64,000 nucleotides of DNA from Siphonodentalium dalli (lineage: Eukaryota > Mollusca > Scaphopoda > Gadilida > Siphonodentaliidae), in NCBI GenBank assembly GCA_032622095.1, contig CP136066.1, forward strand, positions 7,337,784-7,401,783. The letters are read 5' to 3'. This document shows, in pieces, positions 50,084 to 63,700 of this stretch; within the stretch, counting starts at the first letter, position 1, and each line of letters begins with the position of its first letter. The notes beneath the pieces are model-generated. The model saw only the letters and a list, made by a program, of their open reading frames with translations. It was not told the DNA's origin and did no database searches. Made by a program: the position numbers and the translations under genes.

Positions 50084-52914
50084 GTGTAAATTGCACATTT
50101 GACCCTTTATTTGTGCTAACAGGGACTGAAATCACACCCATATGGGATCCCAAGATGACACGGTGTAACCATGATTGAGTAACATATATTTATATATTAG
50201 ATTATGGAAACACATATTACAGTCTTCAATCTTCTGAATCGTGTAAATTTCTTGAATGTAACACATCTTGTCAGTGCACCTGAAAGAATAATAGAGATAG
50301 GTGATTAGATACATATTATGCCCCAATTCTCCAATGGATTCCAGGTTGTGGCAGGCACGCCATGGCTCAATATTGTGATTCGTAAGATGGCATGGAAGAC
50401 TAAAGCCCCGCATCGTGTATTGTGTTATGCAGAGGGAGAGATGAGATCTAACTGCCTCTAACAGCAGGTGCGTCGATTCCTGTAGCGCGTCTGCCGTCGT
50501 CTGGATTGATCATTTTTTATTGGATTTCGATTCTAGTATATAGCAGTAAAACCTCTTCTCGAATTTCTATTTCGCTTACGCCATAAGATGCTATGTAACA
50601 TTTCGAACAAAACGATACTTTACTCGACGAAATTCGTCCAGAAATAAAAAAAGTTCAATCAAATGGAAAGTTTGTTTACATTTTGCAAAGTTCTCCGCCC
50701 CGAGAGTCGTTACTTTTCCCTAAACTTTTCTGTCGATATTTTAAAAAAATTTCAAACGAACGGTAAGACCGCAACATTTTATTTTGCTGGAAAGATGGTT
50801 GAAAGCTGACCCCAGGCATGTAATCGGTTTGGCGGAACTCCTATTAGTTTGCGAACTAGCCGGACTTAAAGTCAGGGTCACGTGGTGTCATCAAGCTTCC
50901 ACTCGAAGGGCAAAAATCCAATTATCTCCACTTCTATTGGGCCGATTCGCATGATATTTCTTTCTAAGAACTCGTATTGTGAAGGCGCACATGTTGCGTG
51001 CGATTTCCGCATGGATGACATTCGGGCAGTCAAGAAAATGTGTAACCCGATGGCGCCAAGGTCACATACGCGCGTGTGAAGTCGGTTTTTCTCGCTCGTT
51101 CTCCAATGGATTCTAATAAAATTGGGAGCGAACACTCACATCTGGATTCTGGTTCACAAAACCAAATGACGCAAATGACGTCATGGTTTTCGTTGAGCTA
51201 AGCAACGAAATTGGCCAAAATTAAACTAATTTATTGGCCTAAATCACATAGGAGTTGTTCGGAAAAACTGAAGTTGCTAATTTCATAATCACCCGCTGGT
51301 GCACTGCCGATTCCGTGATTTGACCATTTCATTGTGAGATCAATTGCACCCAGAGGTGATACCAATTCGGCCCGATGAGGTTGCTATTAGGGCATTATGT
51401 ACTTATCGAAGTCCACTGGCGTCCAAAACGATTGGCATATAGTTCCACGACCATATACACGATCCTTTCCATTGTCATTCTTCTTACTATTATGTCGGGG
51501 TCGTTCTATATATGCATTGCATATTATCATATTAGATATAACTTCCTGTCCAAAAGGCACGGGCTGTACCATTTATCGGACCCGAACAATTGCTTATGTC
51601 GCAGTTCACCATCCGGCACAATTCAGTACTTACATTAGAGTACATTAAAGGTCCATGCTAAACGGTTAGTTGCAAGAATTAGACAATGTGTGCATTCTGA
51701 TAATGTTAATGGTATCACACAAAGAACTGCACAAAAGACCATTGGTCTCTTTAGCTTATGTCTCGACGGTTGATGCAAGATAAAGATGTGAACTTGGTGC
51801 ACAGTTAAATTATTCAGTTACCCAGAACGCACAGGTGGATATAAGATTGTGAATAGAATCGTGAACAATTCGTCGTGTCGTCAAACAGTCATTCCCATGT
51901 CGTGTTCCGGCACATCGTTATTTCATAGTATGATGGCGACACATATATACGTTGGTAGGACAACCAGCGAAAAGAATGTTTTATCAATTGTGATGCTCCC
52001 TCGTCTGATCAGCATTCCTGACTCGAGTGGTACACTATTCGGCCTCTTATATCCCGGAAATATCGATAGTTTTTAAAAGAGTAGCATCTGTCTGTCAGTT
52101 TGCGATTTTTCTCCCAGACCACATGACATTTGGTGTGGTGACTCGGGGTACCTTGGTGAATGTTATAACCGAGTGTGTTTTTTTTTTGGCAAATACTTCC
52201 TGTAAAACTCCCTTGTGACCTACATGACACATTTTTTGTTTTTTTTAAACCACTGTTTACACAACTCAAACATAACTATCATATGGTGAGGATGCTGTAT
52301 ACTATAGCATATCTTGGTTATGAAGGATAATGATTTGTTTCCTTCAAATTGATAGTTAGAAATTGAGATATTTTGAAAATTTACGAATAGGGCGCCTTCT
52401 TAATAATGTGGCTCCCCTCTCCCAACACCATACCTGACTTGGTTGTTAAGTAGTTAATTTAAACAGCGACATAAGGTTCCCCTTTTCACAGAATGCAGGT
52501 CGGGTCTATAGTCAGGGACCGCCGGCCAACTTACACTATATATAGTTATGGCCCACTTTTCGTAAATATTTCAGCCCACTTTCTTCTCTATAAGTGGCTT
52601 GCTTGGTTCAAACTGAATTGGCTGGAATTTGGTCTGGAAATTTACTGGTCTGGGGAACGGGTCAAGTTCGGATTTGGAATCCGCCCGACAAATTTTCACA
52701 TGAGTTACGACACCTTGTTATTAGTTTCCGGCGAACATGCCACGCCATGAATAAAGAGCGTTTACTTTATTAGTTGTTTTATACGGGAATATGATAAAGG
52801 ACGGTTATTCCAAGGTAGTCTAGACTGTTATATTCTATGCTTTTGTTAGCCTTATCCTGACATTTGTAAATTGCCGCAAGGTAGACTGCTCTGGACACCA
52901 TTAGTGAAGTTCCA
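50084..52914. other. Nothing recognised
   Basis: Several 60-90-codon frames on both strands (for example 50878-51135 minus, 51375-51638 plus, 52493-52750 plus) overlap each other as shadows and show no domain, signal peptide or splice pair that I can defend. Confidence 0.4.
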
Positions 52915-55900
52915 CTACCGGAGTCTAAGACAGGGGTGCCTCTACTGTGGAACCGGGATACGAGCATCCCCCTGCTAATATAATACGGGTATCACAAGAC
53001 AGGGGTGACTCTACTGTGGAACCGGGATACGAGCATCCCCCTGCTCATATAATATGGGTATCACAAGACAGGGGTGCCTCTACTGTGGGACCGGGATACG
53101 AGCATCCCCCTGCTCATATAATATGGGTATCACAAGACAGGGGTGCCTCTACTGTGTGACCGTGATACGAGCACCCCGCCCTGCTCATATAATATGGGTA
53201 TCACAAGACAGGGGTGCCTCTACTGTGGGACCGGGATACGAACATCCCCCTGCTCATATAATATGGGTATCATACGACAGGGGTGACTCTACTGTGGGAC
53301 CGGGATACGAGCATCCCCCTGCTCATATAATATGGGTGTCACAAGACAGTGTGCCTCTACTGTGCGACCGTGATACGAGCACCCCGCCCTTCTCATATAA
53401 TATGGGTATCACAAGACAGGGGTGCCTCTACCGTGGGACCGGGATACGAATATCTCCCTGCTCATATAATATGGGTATCACAAGACAGGGGTGCCTCTAC
53501 TGTAGGACCGGGATACGAACACCCCTGCTCATATAATATGGGTATCACAAGACAGGGGTGCCTCTACTGTGGGACCGGGATACGAGCATCCCCCCGTTCA
53601 TATAATATGGGTATCACAAGACATGGGTGCCTCTACTGTGGGACCGGGATACGAGCATCCCCTTGCTCATATAATATGGATATCACAAGACAGGGGTGCC
53701 TCTACTGTGTGGCCGGGATACGAGCACCCCCCTGCTAATGTAGAATGGGTACCACAAGACGGGGGTGCCTCTACTGTGGAACCGGGATACGAGCACATCC
53801 CTGCTCATATAATATGGGTATCATAAGACAGGGGTGCCTCTACTGTGGGGCCGGGATACGAGCATCCCTCTGCTCATATTATATGAGTATCACAAGACAA
53901 GGGTGCCTCTATTGTGGGACCGGGATACGAGAATCCCCTGCTCATATAATATGGGTATCATAAGACAGAGGTGCCTCTACTGTGGGACCGGGATACGAGC
54001 ATCCCCCTGCTCATATAATATGGATATTACAAGACAGGGGTGCCTCTACTGTGTGACTGTGATACGAGCACCCCGCCCTGCTCATATAATATGGGTATCA
54101 CAAGACAGGGGTGCCTCTACTGTGGAACCGGGATACGAACATCCCCCCTGCTCATATAATATGGGTATCATACGACAGGGGTGACTCTACTGTGGGACCG
54201 GGATACGAGCATCCCCCTGCTCATATAATATGGGAATCACAAGACAGTGTGCCTCTACTGTGCGAATGTGATACGAGCACCCCGCCCTTCTCATATAATA
54301 TGGGTATCACAAGACAGGGGTGCCTCTACCGTGGGACCGGGATACGAACATCTCCCTGCTCATATAATATGGGTATCACAAGACAGGGGTGCCTCTAATG
54401 TGGGACTGTGATACGAACATCCCCTGCTCATATAATATGGGTATCACAAGACAGGGTGCCTCTACTGTGGGACCGGGATACGAGCATCCCCCCGTTCATA
54501 TAATATGGGTAGCACAAGACAGGGGTGTCTCTACTGTGTGACCGTGATACGAGCACCCCGCCCTGCTCATATAATATGGGTATCACAAGACAGGGGTGCC
54601 TCTACTGTGGGACCGGGATACGAACATCCCCCTGCTCATATAATATGGGTATCATACGACAGGGGTGCCTCTACTGTGGGACCGGGATACGAGCATCCGC
54701 CTGCTCATATAATATGGGTATCACAAGACAGGGGTACCTCTACTGTGGGACCGGGATACGAACATCCCCTTGCTCATATAATATGGGTATCATACGACAG
54801 GGGTGCCTCTACTGTGGGACCGGGATACGAGCTTCACCCGGCTCATATAATATGGGTATCACAAGACAGTGGTGCCTTTACTGTGTGACCGTGATACTAG
54901 CACCCCGCCCCCTGCTCATACAATATGGGTATCACAAGACATGGATGCCTCTACTGTGGGACCGGGATACGAGCATCCCCTTGCTCATATAATATGGGTA
55001 TCACAAGACAAGGGTGCCTCTACTGTGTGGCCGGGATACGAGCATCCCCCTGCTAATGTAGTATGGGTACCACAAGACAGGGGTGCCTCTACTTTGGAAC
55101 CGGGATACGAGCACCCCCCCCTGCTCATATAATATGGGTATCACAAGACAGGTGTGCCTCTACTGTGTGACCGTGATACGAGCACCCCCTGCTAATATAA
55201 TATGGGTATGACAAGACAGGGATGCATCTACTGTGGGGCCGGGATACGAGCATCCCTCTGCTCATATAATATGAGTATCACAAGACAGGGGTGCCTCTAA
55301 TGTGGGACCGGGATACGAGCATCCCCCTGCTCATATACTATGGGTACCACAAGACAGGGGTGCCTCTACTGTGGGACCGGGATACGAGCACCCCGCCCTT
55401 CTCATATAATATGGGTATCACAAGACAGGGGTGCCTCTACCGTGGGACCGGGATACGAACATCTCCCTGCTCATATAATATGGGTATCACAAGACAGGGG
55501 TGCCTCTAATGTGGGACCGGGATACGAGCATCCCCCTGCTCATATACTATGGGTATCACAAGACAGTGTGCCTCTACTATGTGACCGTGATACGAGCACT
55601 CCGCCCTTCTCATATAATATGGGTATCACAAGACAGGGGTGCCTCTACCGTGGGACCGGGATACGAACATCTCCCTGCTCATATAATATGGGTATCACAA
55701 GACAGGGGTGCCTCTAATGTGGGACCGAGATACGAACATCCCCTGCTCATATAATATGGGTATCACAAGACAGGGGTGCCTCTACTGTGGGACCGGGATA
55801 CGAGCATCCCCCCGTTCATATAATATGGGTAGCACAAGACAGGGGTGTCTCTACTGAGTGACCGCGATACGAGCACCCCGCCCTGCTCATATAATATGGG

Positions 55901-58518
55901 TATCACAAGACAGGGGTGCCTCTTCTGTGGGACCGGGATACGAACATCCCCCTGCTCATATAATATGGGTATCATACGACTGGGGTGCCTCTACTGTGGG
56001 ACCGGGATACGAGCATCCGCCTGCTCATATAATATGGGTATCACAAGACAGGGGTGCCTCTACTGTGGGACCGGGATACGAACATCCCCTTGCTCATATA
56101 ATATGGGTATCATACGACAGGGGTGCCTCTACTGTGGGACCGGGATACGAGCATCCGCCTGCTCATATAATATGGGTATCACAAGACAGGGGTGCCTCTA
56201 CTGTGGGACCGGGATACGAACATCCCCTTGCTCATATAATATGGGTATCATACGACAGGGGTGCCTCTACTGTGGGACCGGGATACGAGCATCCCCCTGC
56301 TCATATAATATGGGTATCACAAGACAGTGGTGCCTTTACTGTGTGACCGTGATGCTAGCACCCCGCCCTGCTCATACAATATGGGTATCACAAGACATGG
56401 ATGCCTCTACTGTGGGACCGGGATACGAGCATCCCCTTGCTCATATAATATGGGTATCACAAGACAGTGGTGCCTCTACTGTGTGGCCGGGATACGAGCA
56501 TCCCCCTGCTAATGTAGTATGGGTACCACAAGACAGGGGTGCCTCTACCGTGGGACCGGGATACGAACATCTCCCTGCTCATATAATATGGGTATCACAA
56601 GACAGGGGTGCCTCTAATGTGGGACCGGGATACGAGCATCCCCCTGCTCATATACTATGGGTATCACAAGACAGTGTGCCTCTACTATGTGACCGTGATA
56701 CGAGCACTCCGCCCTTCTCATATAATATGGGTATCACAAGACAGGGGTGCCTCTACCGTGGGACCGGGATACGAACATCTCCCTGCTCATATAATATGGG
56801 TATCACAAGACAGGGGTGCCTCTAATGTGGGACCGAGATACGAACATCCCCTGCTCATATAATATGGGTATCACAAGACAGGGGTGCCTCTACTGTGGGA
56901 CCGGGATACGAGCATCCCCCCGTTCATATAATATGGGTAGCACAAGACAGGGGTGTCTCTACTGAGTGACCGCGATACGAGCACCCCGCCCTGCTCATAT
57001 AATATGGGTATCACAAGACAGGGGTGCCTCTTCTGTGAAACCGGGATACGAACATCCCCCTGCTCATATAATATGGGTATCATACGACAGGGGTGCCTCT
57101 ACTGTGGGACCGGGATACGAGCATCCGCCTGCTCATATAATATGGGTATCACAAGACAGGGGTGCCTCTACTGTGGGACCGGGATACGAACATCCCCTTG
57201 CTCATATAATATGGGTATCATACGACAGGGGTGCCTCTACTGTGGGACCGGGATACGAGCATCCCCCTGCTCATATAATATGGGTATCACAAGACAGTGG
57301 TGCCTTTACTGTGTGACCGTGATACTAGCACCCCGCCCTGCTCATACAATATGGGTATCACAAGACATGGATGCCTCTACTGTGGGACCGGGATACGAGC
57401 ATCCCCTTGCTCATATAATATGGGTATCACAAGACAGGGGTGCCTCTACTGTGTGGCCGGGATACGAGCATCCCCCTGCTAATGTAGTATGGGTACCACA
57501 AGACAGGGGTGCCTCTACTGTGGAACCGGGATACGAGCACCCCCCCTGCTCATTTAATATGGGTATCACAAGACAGGGTTGCCTCTACTGTGTGACCGTG
57601 ATACGAGCACCCCCTGCTAATATAATATGGGTATGACAAGACAGGGATGCCTCTACTGTGGGGCCGGGATACGAGCATCCCTCTGCTCATATAATATGAG
57701 TATCACAAGACAGGGGTGCCTCTAATGTGGGACCGGGATACGAGCATCCCCCTGCTCATATACTATGGGTATCACAAGACAGGGGTGCCTCTACTGTGGG
57801 ACCGGGATACGAGCATCCCCCTGCTCATATAATATGGGTATCACAAGACAGGGGTGCCTCTACTGTGGGACCGGGATACGAACATCCCCCTGCTCATATA
57901 CTATGGGTATAACAAGACAGGGGTGCCTCTATACTGTCGGACCGGGATACGGGCATCCCCCTGCTCATATATTATGTGTACCACAAGGCAGGGGTACCTC
58001 TACTGTGGGACCGTGATACGAGCATCCACTGCTCATTTACTATGGATATCACAAGACAGGGTGCCTCTACTGTGGGGCCGGGATACAAGCATCCCCTGCT
58101 CATATAATGTGGGTATCACAAGAGAGTGGTGCATCTACTGTGTGACCGGGATTCGAGCACCCCCCTGCTAATATACCATGGGTATCACAAGACAGGGGTG
58201 CCTCTACTGTGGAACCGGGATACGAGCATCCCCCAGCTCATATATTATGAGTATCACCAGACAGTGGTGCCTCGACTGTGGGACCGGGATACGAGCATCC
58301 CCTGCTTATATAATATGGGTATAACAAGACAGGGGTGCCTCTACTGTGGGACCGGGATAAGTGCACCCCCTGCTCATATAATATGGGTATCACAAAACAG
58401 GGGTGCCTCTACTGTGGGACCGGAATATGAGCACCCCCGGCTCATATAATATGGGTATCACAAGGCAGTGGTGCCTCTACTGTGGGACCGGGATACGAGC
58501 ATCCCCCTGCTCATATAT
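52915..58518. repeat. 69-bp minisatellite, about 81 copies
   Basis: Unit: GGGTATCACAAGACAGGGGT, GCCTCTACTGTGGGACCGGG and ATACGAGCATCCCCCTGCTC with ATATAATAT. Length is a multiple of three, so each frame reads a 23-residue repeat for a while, until one-base and two-base variants shift it. Frames of up to 326 codons (55845-56825) result and are not called. Variant order repeats with an 1,108-bp period (for example 55763 against 56871, and 55845 against 56953), a second-level duplication of 16 units. Confidence 0.95.
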
Positions 58519-59514
58519 AGTTGGTCACGTGTTGTTTATAACAAAGGTTTTAGTACTTAACATCGATGTTAATGCATGCAAAATTACCTGTTATCAATAA
58601 AATAATTGTTGTTGTTGTAACTGGGGGTCTGAAAGCCTGAACACATCTGTAATCGATTAAACGGCATCTCTGGACAACACTTTCAGTGCAAGATTCATAT
58701 TGGTCCCATTCAGATCAATTCGAAATGTTTGTAATGTCATTATCAAAAATATGTATTTTTTTCGACCAAAAACGTGTTTAGGTGAGGGGTAGCTAAAATC
58801 CAATGTCTCGCAAACCGTTCAAATTTTTAGTCAACTTCTTTCTTCATATGCTTTTTAGATAACTACTACACCATATGAACTAAATATTTCAATATTTTTG
58901 CAATATACGTTTGAATGATAATGTTCGAAAAATATAATTTTTTGGAAAAAGAGCGATTTTTCAACAAAAATAAATGTTTCGGCTCCAAATGGCACGAAAA
59001 TCCAAATTAACCAACAATTCTTGCATATCAGGTACAAATATGGTATGCTGTAGTCATTTTAACACCAACAATGTGGGCAAATAATTTAGGACATAGCCGC
59101 AGGGCTCACTTTACCAAAATCGTTAATTTCTGGGAAAAGTCACTGGTGGGTATCGTTCATTGTCAATTTGAGAATAGCCACCACCAATTCCGTTATTTTT
59201 CACTATCATTTTCGTAAAGATTATATATTTCTCCATTAAAAAAAATAGTTTTAACTTGTTCTACGGTGGGTAGGGGTATCTCGAAAACTAGAGCTCTTTT
59301 TCGATTTGGCCGCTGCACTAAACCCTTGGTTTACGTAAACCTGAAATTTTAAAAGACGAGAATATGGACCAATTCGAACCAATAATCCCGGCTTACTCGG
59401 TTCGAAGCTGGGTAAACTGCATGATCACCGTGGTCTGGGCCTGGTCTAGATTATAATTTACTTGAAAACTGGTTCAGATCTGAGACCAGAATTCGGCCGA
59501 TGGCGTTTTAGATC
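58519..59514. other. Nothing recognised
   Basis: AT-rich sequence without supported features. Confidence 0.4.
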
Positions 59515-59640
59515 AATTCCCAACATATCCTCGTGAAAATATTTTCATATATATTTTCACATAGGTTTATTTTGAACTTATTTGATAATGAAATAAGCCC
59601 ATATTGGACTTTTATTACACGCTTGTTCCTAGAAATACAG
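59515..59640. repeat. Fragment of the AAATAAGCCCATAT repeat family
   Basis: CAACATATCCTCGTG and GATAATGAAATAAGCCCAT match 27054-27142. Probably part of a decayed MITE. Confidence 0.6.
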
Positions 59641-59861
59641 TGTTATTGCTGCTCCATATTTACAAATCCGTATGGAACGTACGTTCCATACGCATCTCGT
59701 TGACGTAAAATGACGTACATGACGTTCGCCTCAACCGTGAAACTGGAACTATTTAAATAAAAGAATCATCACACATACCAAACACGCCCTGTATGAGCAT
59801 AAATAAAACTTTAATCCTGTATTTTTAATGCACGGATTCTAGGACGCGAAGCGTGTAATAA

Positions 59862-60009
59862 ACACAGAACGACACGATGTGTAAATGTGTTTGTCGATAC
59901 GGCACTCGTGCTGTCGCTGAAGGATAGAACTCGACGCGCAAGCGCCTCTCGTTCTATCCTTCCGCGACAGCACGAGTGCCGTATCGACAAACCCATTTAC
60001 GTTCTGTGT
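59862..60009. mobile_element. 148-bp palindrome beside the LINE 3' end
   Basis: ACACAGAAC at 59862 mirrors GTTCTGTGT at 60001. The arms share GTTTGTCGATACGGCACTCG and TGCTGTCGC, with an AAGGATAGAAC/GTTCTATCCTT inner stem and a centre GCGCAAGCGC. The left arm has about ten extra bases. It ends about 20 bp from the LINE tail. Confidence 0.8.
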
Positions 60010-60042
60010 ATATACTCGTTATTCCGTTTAATATATATATTC

Positions 60043-60064
60043 TTTATTTCCTCCATTCATGGAG
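60043..60064 (-). terminator. LINE 3'-end hairpin and AATAAA
   Basis: CTCCAT-GA-ATGGAG followed by GAAATAAAG, then the AT tail. The same order occurs in the other LINE at 21269-21291 with a perfect CTCCATATATGGAG, so both hairpin and signal are family features. Confidence 0.75.
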
Positions 60065-60527
60065 ATATTTAGAGAATGCATACAATTAATATAAATTATA
60101 AGAACATAAACAGGTAACAAAAGTCAACATATTTACAGTCATCATCTAAGTGGTGAACATGAGAATTACATACAAGATTTCCATTTGCAACAACCATACA
60201 CATAGAAGCATTCATACTAACAGACACACATCTATAACATTGGAGAATTACATGCATGACTTCCATTTATAACAAACAAACTCCCAGAAGCATTCATACT
60301 AACAGACACACACAAAACATTGGCGAATTACATGCATGAAGTATTCATACTAACAGACACACATTCGTTATATGTATAGACAGAGACAGACGACCAGAAT
60401 GGCAATGTAGCGTTATCGTGTAATGGAATGAACATATGGTCAAATATCTAATTGGCTCTCCACGACAGGCTAAATGTGATGTGTTATTATACGGTTATAT
60501 AGATCTTTATATATAAAGAACTGGGAC

Positions 60528-60661
60528 CAGAGAAATAGCATACTCCGAGACGACCAAGCCGGAGTTGGACCCAAATCAGGGATCTCTCTCTCTGGAAGAC
60601 CCACAAACGCCAATGCCTTTGTGCAGTCTTACCGACTCGGAGCCGACCATTTCCCCAGCAC
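60528..60661 (-). other. LINE 3' UTR block identical to 20942-21075
   Basis: See the plus-strand copy: 134 bases with no difference. Outside the block the two 3' UTRs diverge quickly until the terminal hairpin. Confidence 0.85.
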
Positions 60662-60775
60662 CACTCAAGTATATATATTTACTCATTTGTCGTGTCTTCG
60701 GATTCTATGGATTCTATGAGTTATGTATAGCATTATGTCATTACTAGCGTATACTATAAATTGTTTAACTACAAT

Positions 60776-63700
60776 TCAAACAGAGAGGCAATGATATTCT
60801 TCCCATAGTTTACAAGTGCAATTAATTATGAAATTTGCAAAGTCGTTGATATCTTCGACATAAGAGGCAATTTCTTCAAATTTTGCCGTCAAGAAGAATA
60901 ATAATTTATCTTCATCTGAAAGAGAATCAAAGCGTATGTAAATTTGAACTCCAAATCTACACAAAACAGAAAATTCTATTTCGTCACGGATACACGTTAA
61001 TGAGGAACACTGGACTATTGCATGCCGCATGTAGTCGGAGTACGCGCGAGAGCAATTTGAACAAATACCTGTATCACACGGAACGCAGGAGAATTGTATA
61101 ATTTGTGCCATTTTGTAATAAGACAATTTATTTTCTGGAAACAGGCGGCACAATTTCCACAGATGCGAGACTTCGAACGTGGTCTGAATCTTCGAGAATC
61201 GAATTAAGGAGTTATCAGCATGAATTCTCTCGGACCAGGCCGCGCTCTCAGTCTCATTAATGAGAGCTTTAGTTAATTGTTTCCATTTCTCTTTAGAAGG
61301 AAATACTGATTCCTTCAAATACAGACGCAAGTAGTCTACCAGTTTGTATTTATTCATTGTTACCATGATATCGGAGGAGAAATTTTTACAAGAAGTAGTT
61401 GGAGCAAGTGCGTGTTGATAAAGACGGAAAATGAAAATTTCCTTGGCCGTTTTAATTTGTTCCAGATTACACATTGAACTAAGGAACGATAGTTTTCGTT
61501 TATCTATATAGCTCATAATAGGGTGAACTCCTATGAGCCCATGGACGATAACTGTTCTAGCACGCGTAGGTAAACCCTGAACCTGTTTCAGACAAAATCT
61601 ATGGCATTTTTCAAGAGCTTCCTCATGTTTATGTGCCAGGTTCCATAGTAATTCTGCGCCAAATAGCGACTTTGAGAGGACAATAGATTCGTATATTGTC
61701 TTACAGCTCAGTGGCGTTATCCCACCGGCGTAAAGGCCAGCATTAGATAACATGAGATAGGTGCCCCTGATTTTGCGACAAATTGTATCTACAAATGCAC
61801 CATTTAAATCATACTTATTTAAAGGAATTCCAAGATGGGTAACTTCTTCCACTTCCGGTATTACAGATGGTCCAATATGCCATCTACGGTCAGTTTTGTT
61901 TGCACGCGCCTTAGATTCATTGAATACAATAACGGAACATTTTGATGGGTTGTACATATAGCGCCATACCGTGCTGTAACGGTAGCAGATGTCGCAAAGA
62001 TTACGTAACCCAGTCATAGTAAGTGAAAGTAATAACATATCGTCAGCTAGCGTTGGGCTGGAACAATCTATACCATATAAGTTTAGACCATTTCTTGAGT
62101 TCCTCAGCTGTAGTATGAGGTCGTTCACATAGATCATATAGTATGAAGGGGATAATATCCCCCCCTGCCTTGCTCCTTGACACACTGTGAACCAACGGGA
62201 TGATGTACCGTTATACCTAACTGAACATTGGACATCAGATATCAGGCTATGTATAAGAGAAAACGAGAGGCCTCGAATGCCGCGATCATATAGTTTGTAC
62301 AACAACCCGTTGATCCACACCGTGTCAAAGGCCTTCATTGCGTCGAGGAAACATGCGTACATTTTGTGACCAACATCTTTAGCATAATCAATACATTCTA
62401 GTGTCATGTACGACACCATATTTGAGCTCAAACATTTTTGGAACCCGTGCTGCAATGGGTCAACTTCTAGAGTACGGGGAGAGAATTTCTCGATTCGGTT
62501 CAGAAGCACACGTTCAGTAATTTTGTATAGGGCAGGCATCAATGTAATTGCTCTATAGTTATTAAAGTCATCTTTGCTTTTGGAACCGCCTTTGTGTAGA
62601 GTTATAATTATTCCTTTCTTTGCATTTTTTGGAACTTTACCATATTTAAATATTCCGGATAAGCAGGTTGATAAAATATTTGTGAGTAAGTCGCTGCCGT
62701 ATATAATATGCTCGTATGCTACGTTATCCCACCCTACAGCTTTATTTAAGCTTAGAGACTTATACACAGATTTGAGTTCTTGACATGTAACTGGGAAGAG
62801 AATGAGTTTATCAATAGAAGAAGGTGCCTTTTCTTGTATTATGTCATTGACAAAACTATTTACTGAGGTATAATGCGTTTGATCAAATTCTTCTGAGGTC
62901 AGTGGCGTATATAATTGTTCAAAGTAATCACCCCATGCGCACACAATGTCTTCAGGGTCCCTTAAGAGTTTTCCATCGTGATGAAACATATTATTGGGGC
63001 TGACTCGTTTAGACCGTTTCAGATTGAATAACCTAAAGAATGAGTCGTGGTCAACTTCAGCTTGGTGATCAATTTCATGATTTATTTCCTGAATGTACTT
63101 ATAAGATTTCAAACGATACAACCTTCGAAAGTGTGCCTTTGCGTTTTTATAGTTTGTGTAGCTTATAGCACCAGAGCAAGCACGGGGTCGGCCATCCCTG
63201 ATCCAAATAGATCGATACTTTTTCATTTCTTTATGCAAGTTATTAAGTTCTTTATTCCAGAACGGTTTGAGGTGTTTTGAGAACCTCTTGCGGGGTATAC
63301 ACTGATCAGATGCATATGTTATCGCGCTTACAATCTCATTATATATAACATCAACTTCAGATACGTTAATAATGTCAGTTTTACTATCACATAGCTTTAA
63401 GTCAAGAGCATTGCGATAATTTTGCAAAATTGAAGGGTCTGATTTAACTTTTTTCCAATTTGGTTTAGAGTTATTGTTCGTGACGTTGTAAATGCCGTGA
63501 TTGTCAACTGGAAATTGCATTGTGAACAAAATTGGGCGATGATTTGACACATTTAGGGAATCGTCATCGATAACATTGATGTCTGGTATAAGGGCTGAGT
63601 CTTCAGTGGGAATCAAAACGTGATCAATAACTGTGCCGTTATTACTATTGTACGGAATACACGTAGAACTATTTGGGTATCTGCATCTCGAGTGATTCAC

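Noticed and set aside
52947-58449. Many 60-326-codon frames with Cys-containing 23-residue repeats
   Set aside because: All are frames of the 69-bp minisatellite that shift with small indels; no single frame spans the array.
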